Below are positions 11,008 through 24,300 of a DNA stretch of 64,000 nt, one piece after another (position 1 is the stretch's first letter; each line of letters begins with the position of its first letter). The translations under genes and the position numbers were made by a program. This stretch comes from Artemia franciscana (lineage: Eukaryota > Arthropoda > Branchiopoda > Anostraca > Artemiidae), in NCBI RefSeq assembly GCF_032884065.1, contig NC_088879.1:22926038-22990037 (forward strand), in the 5' to 3' direction. The notes beneath the pieces are model-generated. The model was not told the origin of the DNA, searched no databases, and saw only the letters and a list, made by a program, of their open reading frames with translations.

Positions 11008-12263
11008 ATGGAACCCAAATTCAAGATCGTTGACGGTATAGAAGTTCTTGTACCTAGGAAGATTCCAACCCAAAACATTCTATTAAAAATACGAAATAGA
11101 GAATTGGGACAGCGGACTTTATACAATTTAAGATTTGAGCGTGCTGTTTATCAGTCAGTCTTCCCTAACAAAACTTTTTATAATGTTGAGAGGCCTTCGT
11201 GTTTTTTCAGGAAATTCAGTCCATGTGGAAATTATTTTATTGCATATACTGCTGACCAAAGTGGTATCGAGATATACTCATATAAAGGAGCGGCTGCAGC
11301 AGGGGATTTACTAGAATGTCTAGATCAAGACGTGGAGCCGTCTGCTGATATAAAGCAACAAGTTTTCGATCGGTTCTTTGCATTGAAGCATACAGTAACT
11401 ATGGCGTCAACGACAGAACAGTTAAATAGAGAGTGTAGTTTGTTTACAGATAATGGGCGTTTCCTTATCGTCGCGTCTTCGGGTGTGGTGGTGGAAGATC
11501 CGAGATATCCGCGTCCCTTTGACGATGTTTATAGAAATAATGAAGCCATTCCAATTCACCCGAGATTTTCACTTGAAGATATAACCGTTTATGTAATTGA
11601 TATCCATCGTGGGCTATTGCTTGATAGTCGCCAGTTTCGAACCGATAAAATTTATTTAGCGCACAATCAAGGCCTCTATTTGTATAAGAATATCTTATCA
11701 ATTCTGTCAGTTCAACACCAAACGATACATATTTTTCAAATAAGTTCTGAGGGTGAACTGATTGAGGTTCGAACTATTGGCAGATTTTGCCACGATGATG
11801 ATGAATTTATTTTATCGTCAGCAATTGGGCGTGTTGCTGCTGTTCGTAATTATAGGGAAGTGCAAATTACAGGATTAAAACATCGAATGCTCGTTTTTCT
11901 TTTTAAAGAAGCGTTTAATGAATCGAAAGCAGAGAGAAAGCCTGATAAGTGGCGATTGTTTTATCGAAAGTTTCAACATTTACGCTGGCTAAGGCTATGG
12001 AAGATGCAGCTTCTTGATGATAATCATTTATTATTAAAATATTCGAGCCAGGAAGTTGTGACGCTTCGTGCTCCTGAGCCAAATTCGCAAATCTCCTTTT
12101 TCGTTATTTACCGAATGGACACTGCTCAAGTCTTAGCTGTTTATGAAAACACGTCTGAGGAGATGCTGCGGATGTATGAAGATTACAACGATTTTTTCAA
12201 GGACCCTGGAACTTCCTCAGACACCCAAAACATAGCAACTTTATCCAACAGTGAATATGCAAG
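11008..12263 (+). CDS. DET1: DET1 coding exon 1
   Basis: Encodes residues 1-418 and the first two bases of codon 419 from GCC-ATGG at 11008. It ends at donor AAG|GTCAGT (12264-12269). Reading on past the donor would add only SVSP before a stop. It carries most of the beta-propeller-like body of DET1, including [20 protein letters not shown]. Confidence 0.95.
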
Positions 12264-12274
12264 GTCAGTTTCTC

Positions 12275-12311
<37 letters not shown>

Positions 12312-15300
12312 GTCCGTGAATAAAAGAATTCGTCTTAAAGATCCATTAAAAGGTAGTCTATCAAAAAACGAGCTAAAGATAAAAACAGCCGTACCTGTAC
12401 ACAATGGAAGTTCGCCTAAGATTGATTAAATCCCCAGCACCCTTGAAAAGTTTTGTACAATAATGTGCTTTCTAATCCGTATCTCCTTCCCCTCTAGAGA
12501 ATGATTGTTCGGTTCCTCCCTCAATTTTTTTGTACAAATATCCATTTATGTATGTAAAAATCAGTAACAGCAGGATTGAACAGGCCCGTGCCCTTTCCCA
12601 TGAAATCCCAAGATTTTTCTAATTCATGCAATGATTTCTTAATTTTTTTGTTTTGTGTAATTGGTCTATCAACGCCTTTTTTAAAACTTTGGGAAGGGTG
12701 GCCTAAGGGTATATATCAAAGTCCTCTTGGTTATAAATATACTGACTGTTCATCATTTTTCAATTCATAATGATTTTTTTATTAGTTTTCTATAAAGAGA
12801 TGCTCTCATAAAAAACAAATTACAGACAAAACAGAGCAGTTTGTGCTTAAATAATTGTGATTAATGTAAAATACAAACTTGGTCAACATTTTTTGTATGA
12901 AAGGAACATAAATTTTTACAGAAGAGAGACTTCCTGCGCAAAATACTGAATTTTAGTGTATCCTGGGCACATCTAGAACTTCAAAATCCACTTTCTAACC
13001 AAGGCACTTTCTAACCAAGCTGTGTACTAGTGAAAATTGTATAATAGCATGAGGGATATTGACTATTGTAAACAAAAATTATAAACGCGCAAAACAATAT
13101 TAATAGCTAATCCAACAAGAATGTAGCCCTTCCCTCTCAGTTGATTGATCAGGCACGAACATACGAGACCATAACTGTAGACCAGGTTTTGCTGAGTCAG
13201 CTCCGCCTATCTGTCTAGTAATTAGGCTGATAAGAAATTTGAATACCCCTAACACATTAAGAGGCAGAATTTGGAGCCAAGTTCTTACTTCGCTCCAAGT
13301 CTGGTTTTGGACACCCGTCTTTCTCCCCTTTAGAGATTGACTCTACCCAAGACTATGAAAATGTTGAACAAGGGCATTAACTACTACTTCTCACTATGTT
13401 TAGTTGAAACCCAACAACCACTTTTAATTACCCATAGAAGTAAGATCGACTTTAAACCCCAAAAAGCACAGGTAGGGCACTAGCTCCCGCTGCCCACCTT
13501 TTTTCTATTTGGGTTATATTCGGAAACCTGCTCTGGTTTCATTGCGACAAAAATTGGAGTATCTCTTTCACCACAAAGACTGGCTACGATAAGGATTCCT
13601 ACAAAGTAATACTAGGAAAATTGCACTGCTCTTACTTTCTATCGAGTATGGTTAGGTGCAATAACCTGTTCATTGATGTTTTGATAATAAAAAATTAGGA
13701 ACCCCTTCCCCTTAACCTCCACCTTAACCTTTATGTCCCACCATTTTTGTTTGAGATCCGAAGTTCTCTTCTAGTAGATGTGCTGATGACAAGAGTGTAA
13801 GGATCATCCTTTTCCTACCCCCACAGAGATTGGAGTGGAACTTGTCTCCTAAAAGACAAATTTAGGACACTAGCTCTTACTCATACTTAATTTGTTGAGA
13901 ATCTTCTAAAAGATGGAGTGACAACAAGAGATTAAGGCTGCCTTTTAGCTTTTATGAACCTAGGAACGCTCTCCCTCATCAACGGAGATCAGATTGTGTC
14001 TTTGTTTTTAAAAGGCAGGGCTAGGCAATAAGCTCTCACTTTACACCAAATTTTTAGACCGAACAACCCCTGCTGATATATTTTTTTGTGACACGAATTT
14101 AGCCCCCCTCCTCTCTTCCATATAGGTTGGATTAGAGGCAAAATCTTCCAAAAAAGGGAACTAATTCTCAAAAATTAAGTTGAGACTTGACAACTCGCTC
14201 TGGTCGATGTCGTTATGACAACAATTTTTGGACTCCCTCTCTCAGTAGGTCAGAATGGGTACAGACCCCCCCCCCCAAAAAAAAGCCACAACTAGGAAAC
14301 TTAATTTTAATTCTGAATAAGTTTGGTTGAAATTCAATACCGTCTTCTGTAAGATGGTCAGACGACTAGAATCTAGGTATTCCTCCCAATCCCTTTTCCC
14401 CTCTAATAAACTTCACATTGCGTCCGCTTGGGTCACCGAATTCCAGAATTAGGGCACGAGTTCCTACTTCTTACAAAAGTTGGTTGAGATCCAAAATCTT
14501 GTCTCGTAGATCTCCTGATGACATGAATGTTCGGACCCCTCCCTCTCCTATGGCAGAAGATGGATTCTGCCTAGAAACCCAGAAGAGCCAGCTCGAATAC
14601 TAGTTCTCACTTCACAGCGATGTTAATTGAGATCCAATAAACCCTTTTGGGTAAAAATTTTAATGACCAGGATTTAAGATGCTTATCCTGTTTGTATAGA
14701 GATTGGATCCGACCACCCCCAAAAAAAACATAAAGAAAAAATAGTACAGTTACTCTTATTTTCTATTGAGTTTAGTTGAGATCCGACATGATTTGTTAGT
14801 CGTGCTGATGACAAAGATTTAGGCACCTTGTTTTTCATCTGTTTTTCCGAAGAAGTTGGATTTGTTTCTGAAGAGGTTGTTATGATTAGGAATTCCATGC
14901 TACTCAGGATTTTGACGGCGGAAGTTTTGGAGTAAGGTCACCATGGTCAAATTGTTTGAGTACTTCAAAGACACAAAAACTCGATTCTTCTTACCTACTT
15001 TGAGGCGGGTCGCTGCTGAACTCGTTTCAATTTTGTCTGGCCCTATGCTTCACATGAGTACGTAATTTCAGGAGATTTAAACTCTCCTTTATCATCTTAT
15101 TTAGTTTCTTTAAATAGAATATTGTGGTAAGAGGAATAAACAATATTCAACTAGCTGTGATGACAAAATTCCGTCTTTGTATTGGATGATCGTGCTTTTT
15201 AAATTCTGATTAGTTTTTCAGCGTAAAATTTTCCACTGTCACACATAATTTTGAAGGTCTACTAAGTTTTCCTGTTGCAGTTTGGTCTATAAAACTGACA

Positions 15301-18300
15301 TACCAAATTTATTCTTCTTCTGTTATTGTTTCACTGTTCTTAACTTTTTCAAATAAGAATTTTTTTCATTAACACAATCAATTTTTTCCGTATACTATTT
15401 CCAATCAAAATTATCTCTAGCAAAATTCAATTCTGTTGCTATATTTTTCTCAGATTCAAATTTTTAAATTATGTTAACTAAACATAATATTGTCTGAAAA
15501 GTACGGTTAAAATACCAATGGTTTGATGATTTGCTAATCTAAACAAAAAGCTGATCTGAGAGATTTGTTGGACGAAAATAAAGAATAAGTAACGCAAAAA
15601 CGCTATTTCACTTAGTGTGTTTTGAGAAAATCAGGTGATATTTTCTAGGGACTACCATGCTACGTTCAAGCAAACAGCATTAGAAGCCAAACATGGTAAC
15701 AGAGCTGAAGTTGTCAAGCGTATCCTTGGCCACGTCCCGATCCCAGCACAGTCTCATACATGTTCTCCATACGTGGATATAAGCCTGTTTTCCTTTGATG
15801 ATCGATGGGTGTCACCTTATGAGAGACCAAAGGCTGGAACAGATCATCCGCTTAGGTAACAGATCTTTTTCATAGTCAACGCAATAGAGTGATATGTTTT
15901 CTATATTATATCATTTTGTTTTACCTTGGAAATACTAAAGATTGCAAGAATGATACTTCTTCATAAGTGAGAGATATAGTATAAGCAATTATAGAAGCAA
16001 CATAAATTTAAACAACTATATTGAAACGAATAAAATAAAATTAGTGGAAACCAAATCATGTTTTAGAAAATAACTATCTATATGCATGGAAGTTCTAAAA
16101 CTGGTTGAATTATGGATTTGAAACTGGACTAAAACCCATAACTGTTCTTTTTTTTTAATCTGTAAATGTTTTTGACACGATGGACCACTTTTTATTGATA
16201 AAAGATATAATAGACTACGGGTCCCACAAGGATCAATCAAGGTGCCCCGCCCTTTCATAATTTTTTTGATGAATTAAACCATTACCTGACAGAAGCCGAT
16301 GTCATCATGTTGCGTAGACACTGCTCTTTATTGCATTACCTTCTTTTGATGTTTTTTTTTCTTATCGTAAGATTGAAGCTTTTTCTGAATTGCTGGCATG
16401 TCCTTGACACAACTTATTCATCATCATCATAAGACTGACCTATTATTTGGTGAATTTGTTTTGTTATATTTTCTTAACTTTCATCGTGTTAAGGAATTGA
16501 TCAAATCATAGTTTTAGGGAATTCACTAAAAATATTCGGTACGATAAAGTATTTTGGGTTTTTAATTGACCAAAATATATCGTGAAAAAATGATTTAAGT
16601 ATGATAGCTGAAAGATTAAGTTAGGGTCTTAGGGGATGTGCAAAGAATACAAAGATGTAGTCCCTAAGCAAATTCTTAAGGGGTCACGCCTGTCCAAATC
16701 AGCTTGCCATCTCTCCCATTTTAAGTATTGTTTAGTTTGCTATTGATATACTTGTATTTTTTTTTTCCTGTCAGTTCTTCTTTGTTTTTTTTTGTATTTG
16801 TCAAAATTTATTTGCTTATTTCCCTTTTCTTTCTTTATACTCCATCAGAGTTGTGTCTTAAATTCATGGTGGGCAATAAATTGATGCATATTACATACAT
16901 ACTTGAAGGATTTCTGTTATCTTTTAAAAGAGATGAATATTTTAAATGAAGAAAAAGTAAAGCTGACATATATTTTCGCTGAAATTTGAGATAAAACCAA
17001 AAACCTATTTTAGGTTTGCTTTATAAACTGCTGCGTTCGATATTCGTATAATTAGTACCAACAGTAGAGCAAAAATTATTCTTTAAAGCAAATGGAAATT
17101 TTATTACATAATAAGTGATTAATTAACGCAGCTCCTTTGAATATTTGGCATACCTGCTCAGATATTTGGAAAACAATTGACAAACTGTCTCGTATGTCAA
17201 ATTAATCCAGATCTTGACACAAGAACTGAGGAAAGGGGTCTTCCACTTGATGCCGGGTAAACATGGTTTCGCCGCTAAGGAGCAAGTTCGAAGACATTCA
17301 ATGATTTACAAAGAGGAATCAGTTTGTTTATAGCACACAATCAAACGGCAAAACAGTGAAATAATAGGCCATGGGAAAAAAGAATAAGCGAGGTTTGAGA
17401 GAGAAATAACGACTTTGAGGTGGAGGTGGGGATGAGGAAGGTGCTGTCTCTCTCCTATACGGAATAAGTTTTGCTCATTTGGGGTTAAATGTTATGCTTT
17501 ACTTTTATAATAACAGACCAGAAATATTCCTGGAAATCAAAAGGAAAAAATATAATTGTTACATTTCTGATGCGTTTTTATAAGTTTTTTGCATAAAAAA
17601 ATAACCCCCAAATAAAAGTCATGGATACGGTCCGGAGGATTATAAATTATTTTCTACCTCCATCCTCCCCTTGTCTCTCCCTTAGAAATTTTCCATCTGG
17701 TACGAAGGCAGTCTTGGAGGTAAAATGTCCTTTGATTGCGAAATAACTCACAACTACTACTACCAAGTTCAAATGCAGTTAGAGTGTTCAGACATAGAAA
17801 CTGCATTTTTTCAGTTTTTGGGGGGCAAGGGAAAATGCACATTGGAAAGATTGTCCGGGATCAATAATTTTGCTTCTAAATTTGAATGGAACTTTGTTTT
17901 GAGAGGGCGAGAATATAAAAAAAAGCAAAAAATGTCTTTTTTTACCTATACTTAATATCCTTTGTTTTCTTCCAGGGGCGTCAATCAATTAGAATATAAG
18001 GGTGTATATATATATTTTAGGTGTATTTAAGGCAAAATATACTTTTATTAAATCTAAGGAGCTAGTTTCGTTGTAATTTTTCTTTGTTCAACAGACACAC
18101 CAAAAAAAAAAAGTTTTTCTTAATGAGAATACCAAAAAAACATATAAAATCAAGAGATATAAATTTTTAGAGAGGGGAGAAGACCCTCTCCCGAAAAATA
18201 TCATCTTTCCCATATTAGTTTTGATTTTCTATATTTTTCGCTTTACTTACTGCAGGTTGAGGATTTTTTTATGGATTTTGTGTTGATCTGTCGTAACATT

Positions 18301-21300
18301 TGCTTTAGAAAGGCGAGCATATAAAAAATATGAAAAGTATTTTTTTTTTTTTTTAATGTGCTATTTATCTTGGATTTTCTCGTAGTGGCGTCCATAGGTG
18401 GAGTAGTTTTGATGCTCTTGTGCAATAAAAATTCCCGAGAAAAGGTTTTTTTCAAAGAAAATATAAAAGTTAATCTTCGGGAGAGTAAAGAAATATCTAG
18501 AAGAGAAAATTGCTCCATTGACAGTCCTGTTTTCCAAATAGATTTCGATTTTCTATAATTTTTAGTTTACTTACTGCTGATAATTTCACTTTTAGCCTAA
18601 GGGTGTTGGGGAGAGGCAACCCCTCCTCAACACTCAAATCTCCCAAACCACTTCTCAACATTCAAATCTCGTTCTGTTTAGTAAAATAAGGCGAGGCCTA
18701 TTCTAACAATTTTGTTAGATTGGGCTAGTTGTAGATAGACTATTAAAACATTTATTTACTAATGTTTCATTTTATTTATTTGTTTTCACTGTATTTTATT
18801 TTCAACTAATTATTGGTAAAGATAATCTTTGTGCTAGAGCTATTTCTACCATATATACTACGTAACTATAATCACTTTTATAGCATACATTCGCCTGTCA
18901 AGGGACGTACCTGAGCAGGGAGTTTTTTGTGTGGAGTCTCAATAATAACAACAGAAAGCTTATTTGATAATTCAGGTAAATTTGGGACATATCTCTCTCA
19001 TACGTGTCTCTAATACTGCATTTTCAAAGTCATAAACAAAAATGTTTGTTCGGGTCTTGTCTTTCTTGCTAGTTGATGCCCTTCTTAGGCGCCGACGTAT
19101 GCCCTCTCCCCGAAAAATACCTCCTATTAAATTATCTAAAAACCTACTCCCCGTGGCAAAATATTCTCCTCAGAAAACCCTTCCCCTAAAAAAACTCACC
19201 CCGACAATTTCCCCCAAGGAAATTATCTCCAAATTTTAAAGTGAGCTGCCAAAGGGAAATTAAGACAAACCAAAGGAATTAAGGAAAGAAGATATAAAAA
19301 ATTGTAAATATTTCCATTGTAAAATTGTAAAATGTAAATGTAGAATATAGGGTGTAAAATAACAGTTTATGGTAACGAGCTGAAGCTTAAACTCGTACCA
19401 ACAGTTACCAAAACTAAAAAAAAATATAACAAATAATAGATGTTTTATTTTTATGCTGATTTCAAATATATAAAACTCATTAAGTTTAATATTACACATC
19501 AAAACGCCAAAAGCCTAAAAAAAAATTACCTGATTTTCAAGAAATGAGATAAACTCCACAAAAATAACAAGTAATTACAATGATAATCAAACCATCCGAT
19601 TCAGCATATTAGGGAACTCTGCTGCTGTGGTTTCGAGCACAAATATTTTTTATTATTTATTTTTTTATTCATTCATTTATTTTTTTTTTCATTATTTAGC
19701 TCATTTTGTGTTTTTTTTTTCTACAAAAAAGTGGTATTTGTATTTTATCCAGGAAGAAAAACTCCAAATTTGTGTTGATTTTCTTTTTTCTTAATGAAGT
19801 AATTCTGACCGCCCACATGCGCAGTGGCGTAGTGGGCTAATATTTCCGTACTAGTAGGCAACTGAATGTAATATTTTTATAGTACAAGGAGAAACATTTA
19901 ATTGCCACAAGGTATTGAAAGCATTTAATATGCATTTAGCGTTTAATATGCTATGAGGAGGCTAAATGTTCAATTCTAATTGAATAAATAAAATTCAAAA
20001 ATTAAGTTTTTTTTGCAATAAATAAAATTGAATAAGTAAAATTTGAATAGTGTAATATGTATTTTCCTTTCAATGCTGTAATAACTGGAAAAGAAAATAT
20101 TTTAAATATAATTCGCTTTCAGTGAAGCACCAATGACGGATTAGGCGTTAGATTTTTAAAGTTAGGAAAGGGGGCAGTATCTGAATTCTTGTTTGTAGTG
20201 AAACTAAATTTATCATGAACAGTCTTGAGAAGAAATAATTTTAAACTGAATATTTGTATTGTGATATCTTAAAAAGGGAGTTATGCACAACTAATGTTTA
20301 CGAAAAGGTAAATATAGAGGATGAGAATTTAATTGAAAAGACTGAAGAAATACTTTTTAAAAATTTTAATATTAAAATAAATGACAATGATAAAAAGTTG
20401 CCTTTCCTATATTGGACTGTAAAATTTCATAAGAATCCCCCTAAACCACGGTTTATTGCTGGAGCAGCTAAATATCCAACCCGCATTGCTGCTACTGACC
20501 TCTCTTTAATTTTAAAGGAAATTGTAAATAAACTTAAAACCTATTGTTCTGGTATTAAAAAATTTTCGAATTTTAATCCATATTGGAGTGTTAATAATTC
20601 ACTGCAGGTGATAGATTCTTTAACAATGGTTTCAGCTAAAAGAATTGGGTCTTTCGATTTTGCGACAATGTATACTAATTTATCACTTAATGTAGTGTAT
20701 GATAATTTAAAAAGTGTTATCAAGAAATCTTTCCTCTTATCTAGTAAAAGGTTCTTAAAAATAGACACTTATAATAAAAAAGCTATATGGACAAATTGCT
20801 TTAATACTACAGTTAACTTGAGATGTTACAGCTTGGATATGATTTTTGAGTTGTTAGAATTTGTTTTATACAATACTTATATAAGATTTGGTGGTGATTT
20901 GTACAAGCGAATTGTGGGAATTCCCATGGGGGGGGGGAATGCCAGCCCATTTATAGCTGACTTGTTTTTAAGTCAAGAATATAAATATATGATGGATAAG
21001 AATAATCCAATTAATTTAAAACATGTTTTGTCAAATAATAAAAGATATTTTGGTCTTAAATTGTAAGGATTTCATTGATATTTCTAAAAATATATATCCA
21101 TCAGAGCTTATTCTCGAACCTAGTCATGGCGCTGGTCATCAAGATCATTTCTTAGATTTAAATATTAATATTTGTGATAATAATAAATTAAGTTTTAAAA
21201 TGTATAATAAAACGGATGATTTTGATTTTGAAGTGATTAGTTTCCCATTCCCTGAAAGTAAGTAAAATCTTAAACCAAAAATTGATATCAAGAGGTTTTT

Positions 21301-24300
21301 CTGCAAATAAATTAACTTGGCAATTTAAAAAATTTAGTTTTCATTATAACGAACTTTTAAATAAATATCAAAAGAATTATCTAGAAATACTTAAAGAAAT
21401 TTTCAACTAATTTCGGAGGTTCGAGAATTGTTGTTGCAGCGCCATTTATTTTGAATTGTGTTTCTAATTGAGCGGATTTTTTTTTTTAAATTAGCCACAT
21501 GGTAAAGATGAATTCTATAATTGTTTAGTTCATTCAAGTTTTTTGCAATGTGTTAATATTTGTGATTTGGTAAAATTTATTATATTTAGTTTACCTATTG
21601 TTGCTAAAAAGAGGGATATATTAACAGGATAAGCTTGTTTTGGTGTTACTTGGTTGTTTTACATTTGCTTCTTTTTTTTTTCTTTCATAGGCATGTATTT
21701 TGGGGGTGATACCTGACACGGGGATGCCATGGATATTCTGTGGTAGCCACAACACTTGGCTGGGGTAGAGAATTTAAAGTGGCGAAACCCTATATAGGCC
21801 AGTGTATTCTCCTGATGAGCCCTTGTGTTGGGTTGTTGCCTCTGAATTATTTGCCTTTATTATTTTTTCTATTGTTTGATAAATGACGACTTATACTTAT
21901 TGACGACATGACTGCCTGTCCATGGATTATTCTTTATGGTTGATTGTGTATGGCTATGCTGTTTGACCTATGTGATTGTATGGATGAGTAGGGTTAAGGC
22001 CTCATTCAAGTGCTGGTCTATATTAATCACTAATTTAGGAAAACAGTCTTCCTTTTCTCCTTCTGTCTCTTTTTTTTTTTGTGTTTGTGCTGTTGCATTG
22101 GTGATTTCTCTTTTCATGATATTATTCCAGGTTGGATCCAGTGCTGGTGGAGAAATTTTTTTTTAGTTTTCTCCCCGACAGACCTTTACCCTGGTCCAGG
22201 TTTTTAACCTGATATTGTTAATTATTGGTGAGATGGCACTTATGCAAATTTCATGTTCTTTCATGTTTTTGTTTGTGTATTTATTGACCTATTGACCTTG
22301 GTATGTTTTTTGGACTTTTATTGTTGGATTTTGATTTGGATGTTGGTTTGTTTTGGATTTATTTTCAAAGCTTTTTATGCAACAAAACACAAATATTAGC
22401 CTCGGAACTGGGAACGATTTTTTGAAAGTTAGTAAGTGTAAGAGTCGTTGTTTTCTTTGCCAAGATCATTTTGTCCCACGGACTTCTGTTAAGAGTTCAT
22501 TGTATAATAAAAATTTTGCATGCAAGTTACGTGGTAATGTTAATTGTAGAACAACCAATGTAATCTACCTATTAGAATGTAATAAATGCTGCCTACAATA
22601 TGTGGGGGAAACAACTAATAATATATATAAAAGATTTTCTGGACATAAGACAACAGTGAATAATGAAAAAACTAATAACTATCTAGTTCAACATTGTAAT
22701 AATGGTAAATGTTCCATATCAGCTATAACTGTCACAATTTTAGAAAATTTAAATAAAGAAAAGAAGAATAATAGACTACGTAAACAGGAGGATTTCTGGA
22801 TCCATACTCTTGGTACAGCTTATCCTTTTGGGCTAAATGATCGTATAGCAAAATATGGTGACATGTCTCATGTTGTTGTTAAATGTATTGATGGTTTTAT
22901 GGACCATCCTTCTTTTACTTGTCCTACTAAACGTAAAAAACGATCGAGAGGACAGGAAAAATAATAGAAAAAATGAATTAGATGTACATATGCTTTCTAT
23001 AGATCTATGCCAGCTACTTGAATCTAGGGGTATGATTTCTGTAATAAAATGTCTAAATAATTTATCCTAGAGGAATTTAATCAAACTTATCTGGATTGTT
23101 AAGTATAATACAGCTCTTGATTATAATTTTAAAGTAATATGTGATACAATTTGCATTCTAACTAAAACGAAATTTATTTCAAAAAAGAAAAAGTTCAATA
23201 AGATTAGTAATAAGGATAACAGATTATATTTACCTATTAATTTTACTTGTAAGCAGATTGAAGATATTAATTTACCAGAAATTTTAAATCAGCGGCATGT
23301 GAAACAGGCCCTTCCTAGTAATTTGAATTATAATGATAGTCCAGTTTTAACTTATAAATTTTCAAAAACTATTGGGCAAATTATTTTTAATTATAATTCA
23401 ATACTAAAAAGATTAGATAGTGATATAAATTGGAAACCGGTTTGTAATTGTAAGCAACTTGGCCCATTTGTAAATCCTACTTACAAACATGTTATAACAG
23501 GGGACTTGTCAATAATAAAGCAAGATGATCTTCAAATTATAATGAATAAAGGGGCTAATTTCCGTCTTTCTCATCATCTGAAACCATCGAGTGTTCTTGA
23601 TGGCTTGGAAAATGATTTTGATTTATTTATTGTTAAGTGGTGTAAGAAAGAGAATAAAAATAAAGAGAGTTTTCAAAGTTGGAAGAATTTAATTATTAGT
23701 AGAATAAGAAATAAAATATATTCTAACTTGAAAAATAGTAACACTAAATCATTATTTTATAATGCGAAGATTAAACAAGCAATTGCTAATCTAAAGAATG
23801 AATTTGTAATTGTGCCAGTGGATAAAGCTAATAATAATTTTGCCATAATTTGTCAGAAGCTGTATTGTGATATCTTAAAAAGGGAGTTATGCACAACTAA
23901 TGTTTACGAAAAGGTAAATATAGAGGATGAGAATTTAATTGAAAAGACTGAAGAAATATTTTTAAAAAATTTTAATATTAAAATAAATGACAATGATAAA
24001 AAGTTCCCTTTCCTATATTGGACTGTAAAATTTCATAAGAATCCCCCTAAACCACGGTTTATTGCTGGAGCAGCTAAATGTCCAACCCGCATTGCTGCTA
24101 CTGACCTCTCTTTAATTTTAAAGGAAATTGTAAATAAACTTAAAACCTATTGTTCTGGTATTAAAAAATTTTCGAATTTTAATCCATATTGGAGTGTTAA
24201 TAATTCACTGTAGGTGATAGATTCTTTAACAATGGTTTCAGCTAAAAGAATTGAGTCTTTCGATTTTGCGACAATGTATACTAATTTATCACTTAATGTA

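Larger units (their letters stand above)
12264..15648 (+). other. DET1 intron 1 (3385 bp)
   Basis: Bounded by GTCAGT and TTTTCTAG. It starts with a 31-A tract only 14 bases after the donor and contains tandem array T4. Confidence 0.9.
20255..22122 (+). mobile_element. Penelope-like element (Naiad type), copy A, 5'-truncated
   Basis: Homology to copy B begins abruptly at 20255 (TGTATTGTGATATC; the match in B is 23861). This leaves only the reverse-transcriptase part and the 3' region. Over the shared 541 bp (20255-20795 against 23861-24401) I count about nine differences, roughly 98% identity with no length change, so the two copies are young and related. The 3' limit is set where copy B's terminal homology stops (CATGATAT at 22122 and 24554). 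Truncation at the 5' end fits target-primed reverse transcription. Confidence 0.7.

Noticed and set aside
21812..21860. Canonical type I hammerhead starting at CTGATGA
   Set aside because: No GAA follows a paired stem II downstream; the only good partners lie upstream in the wrong order.
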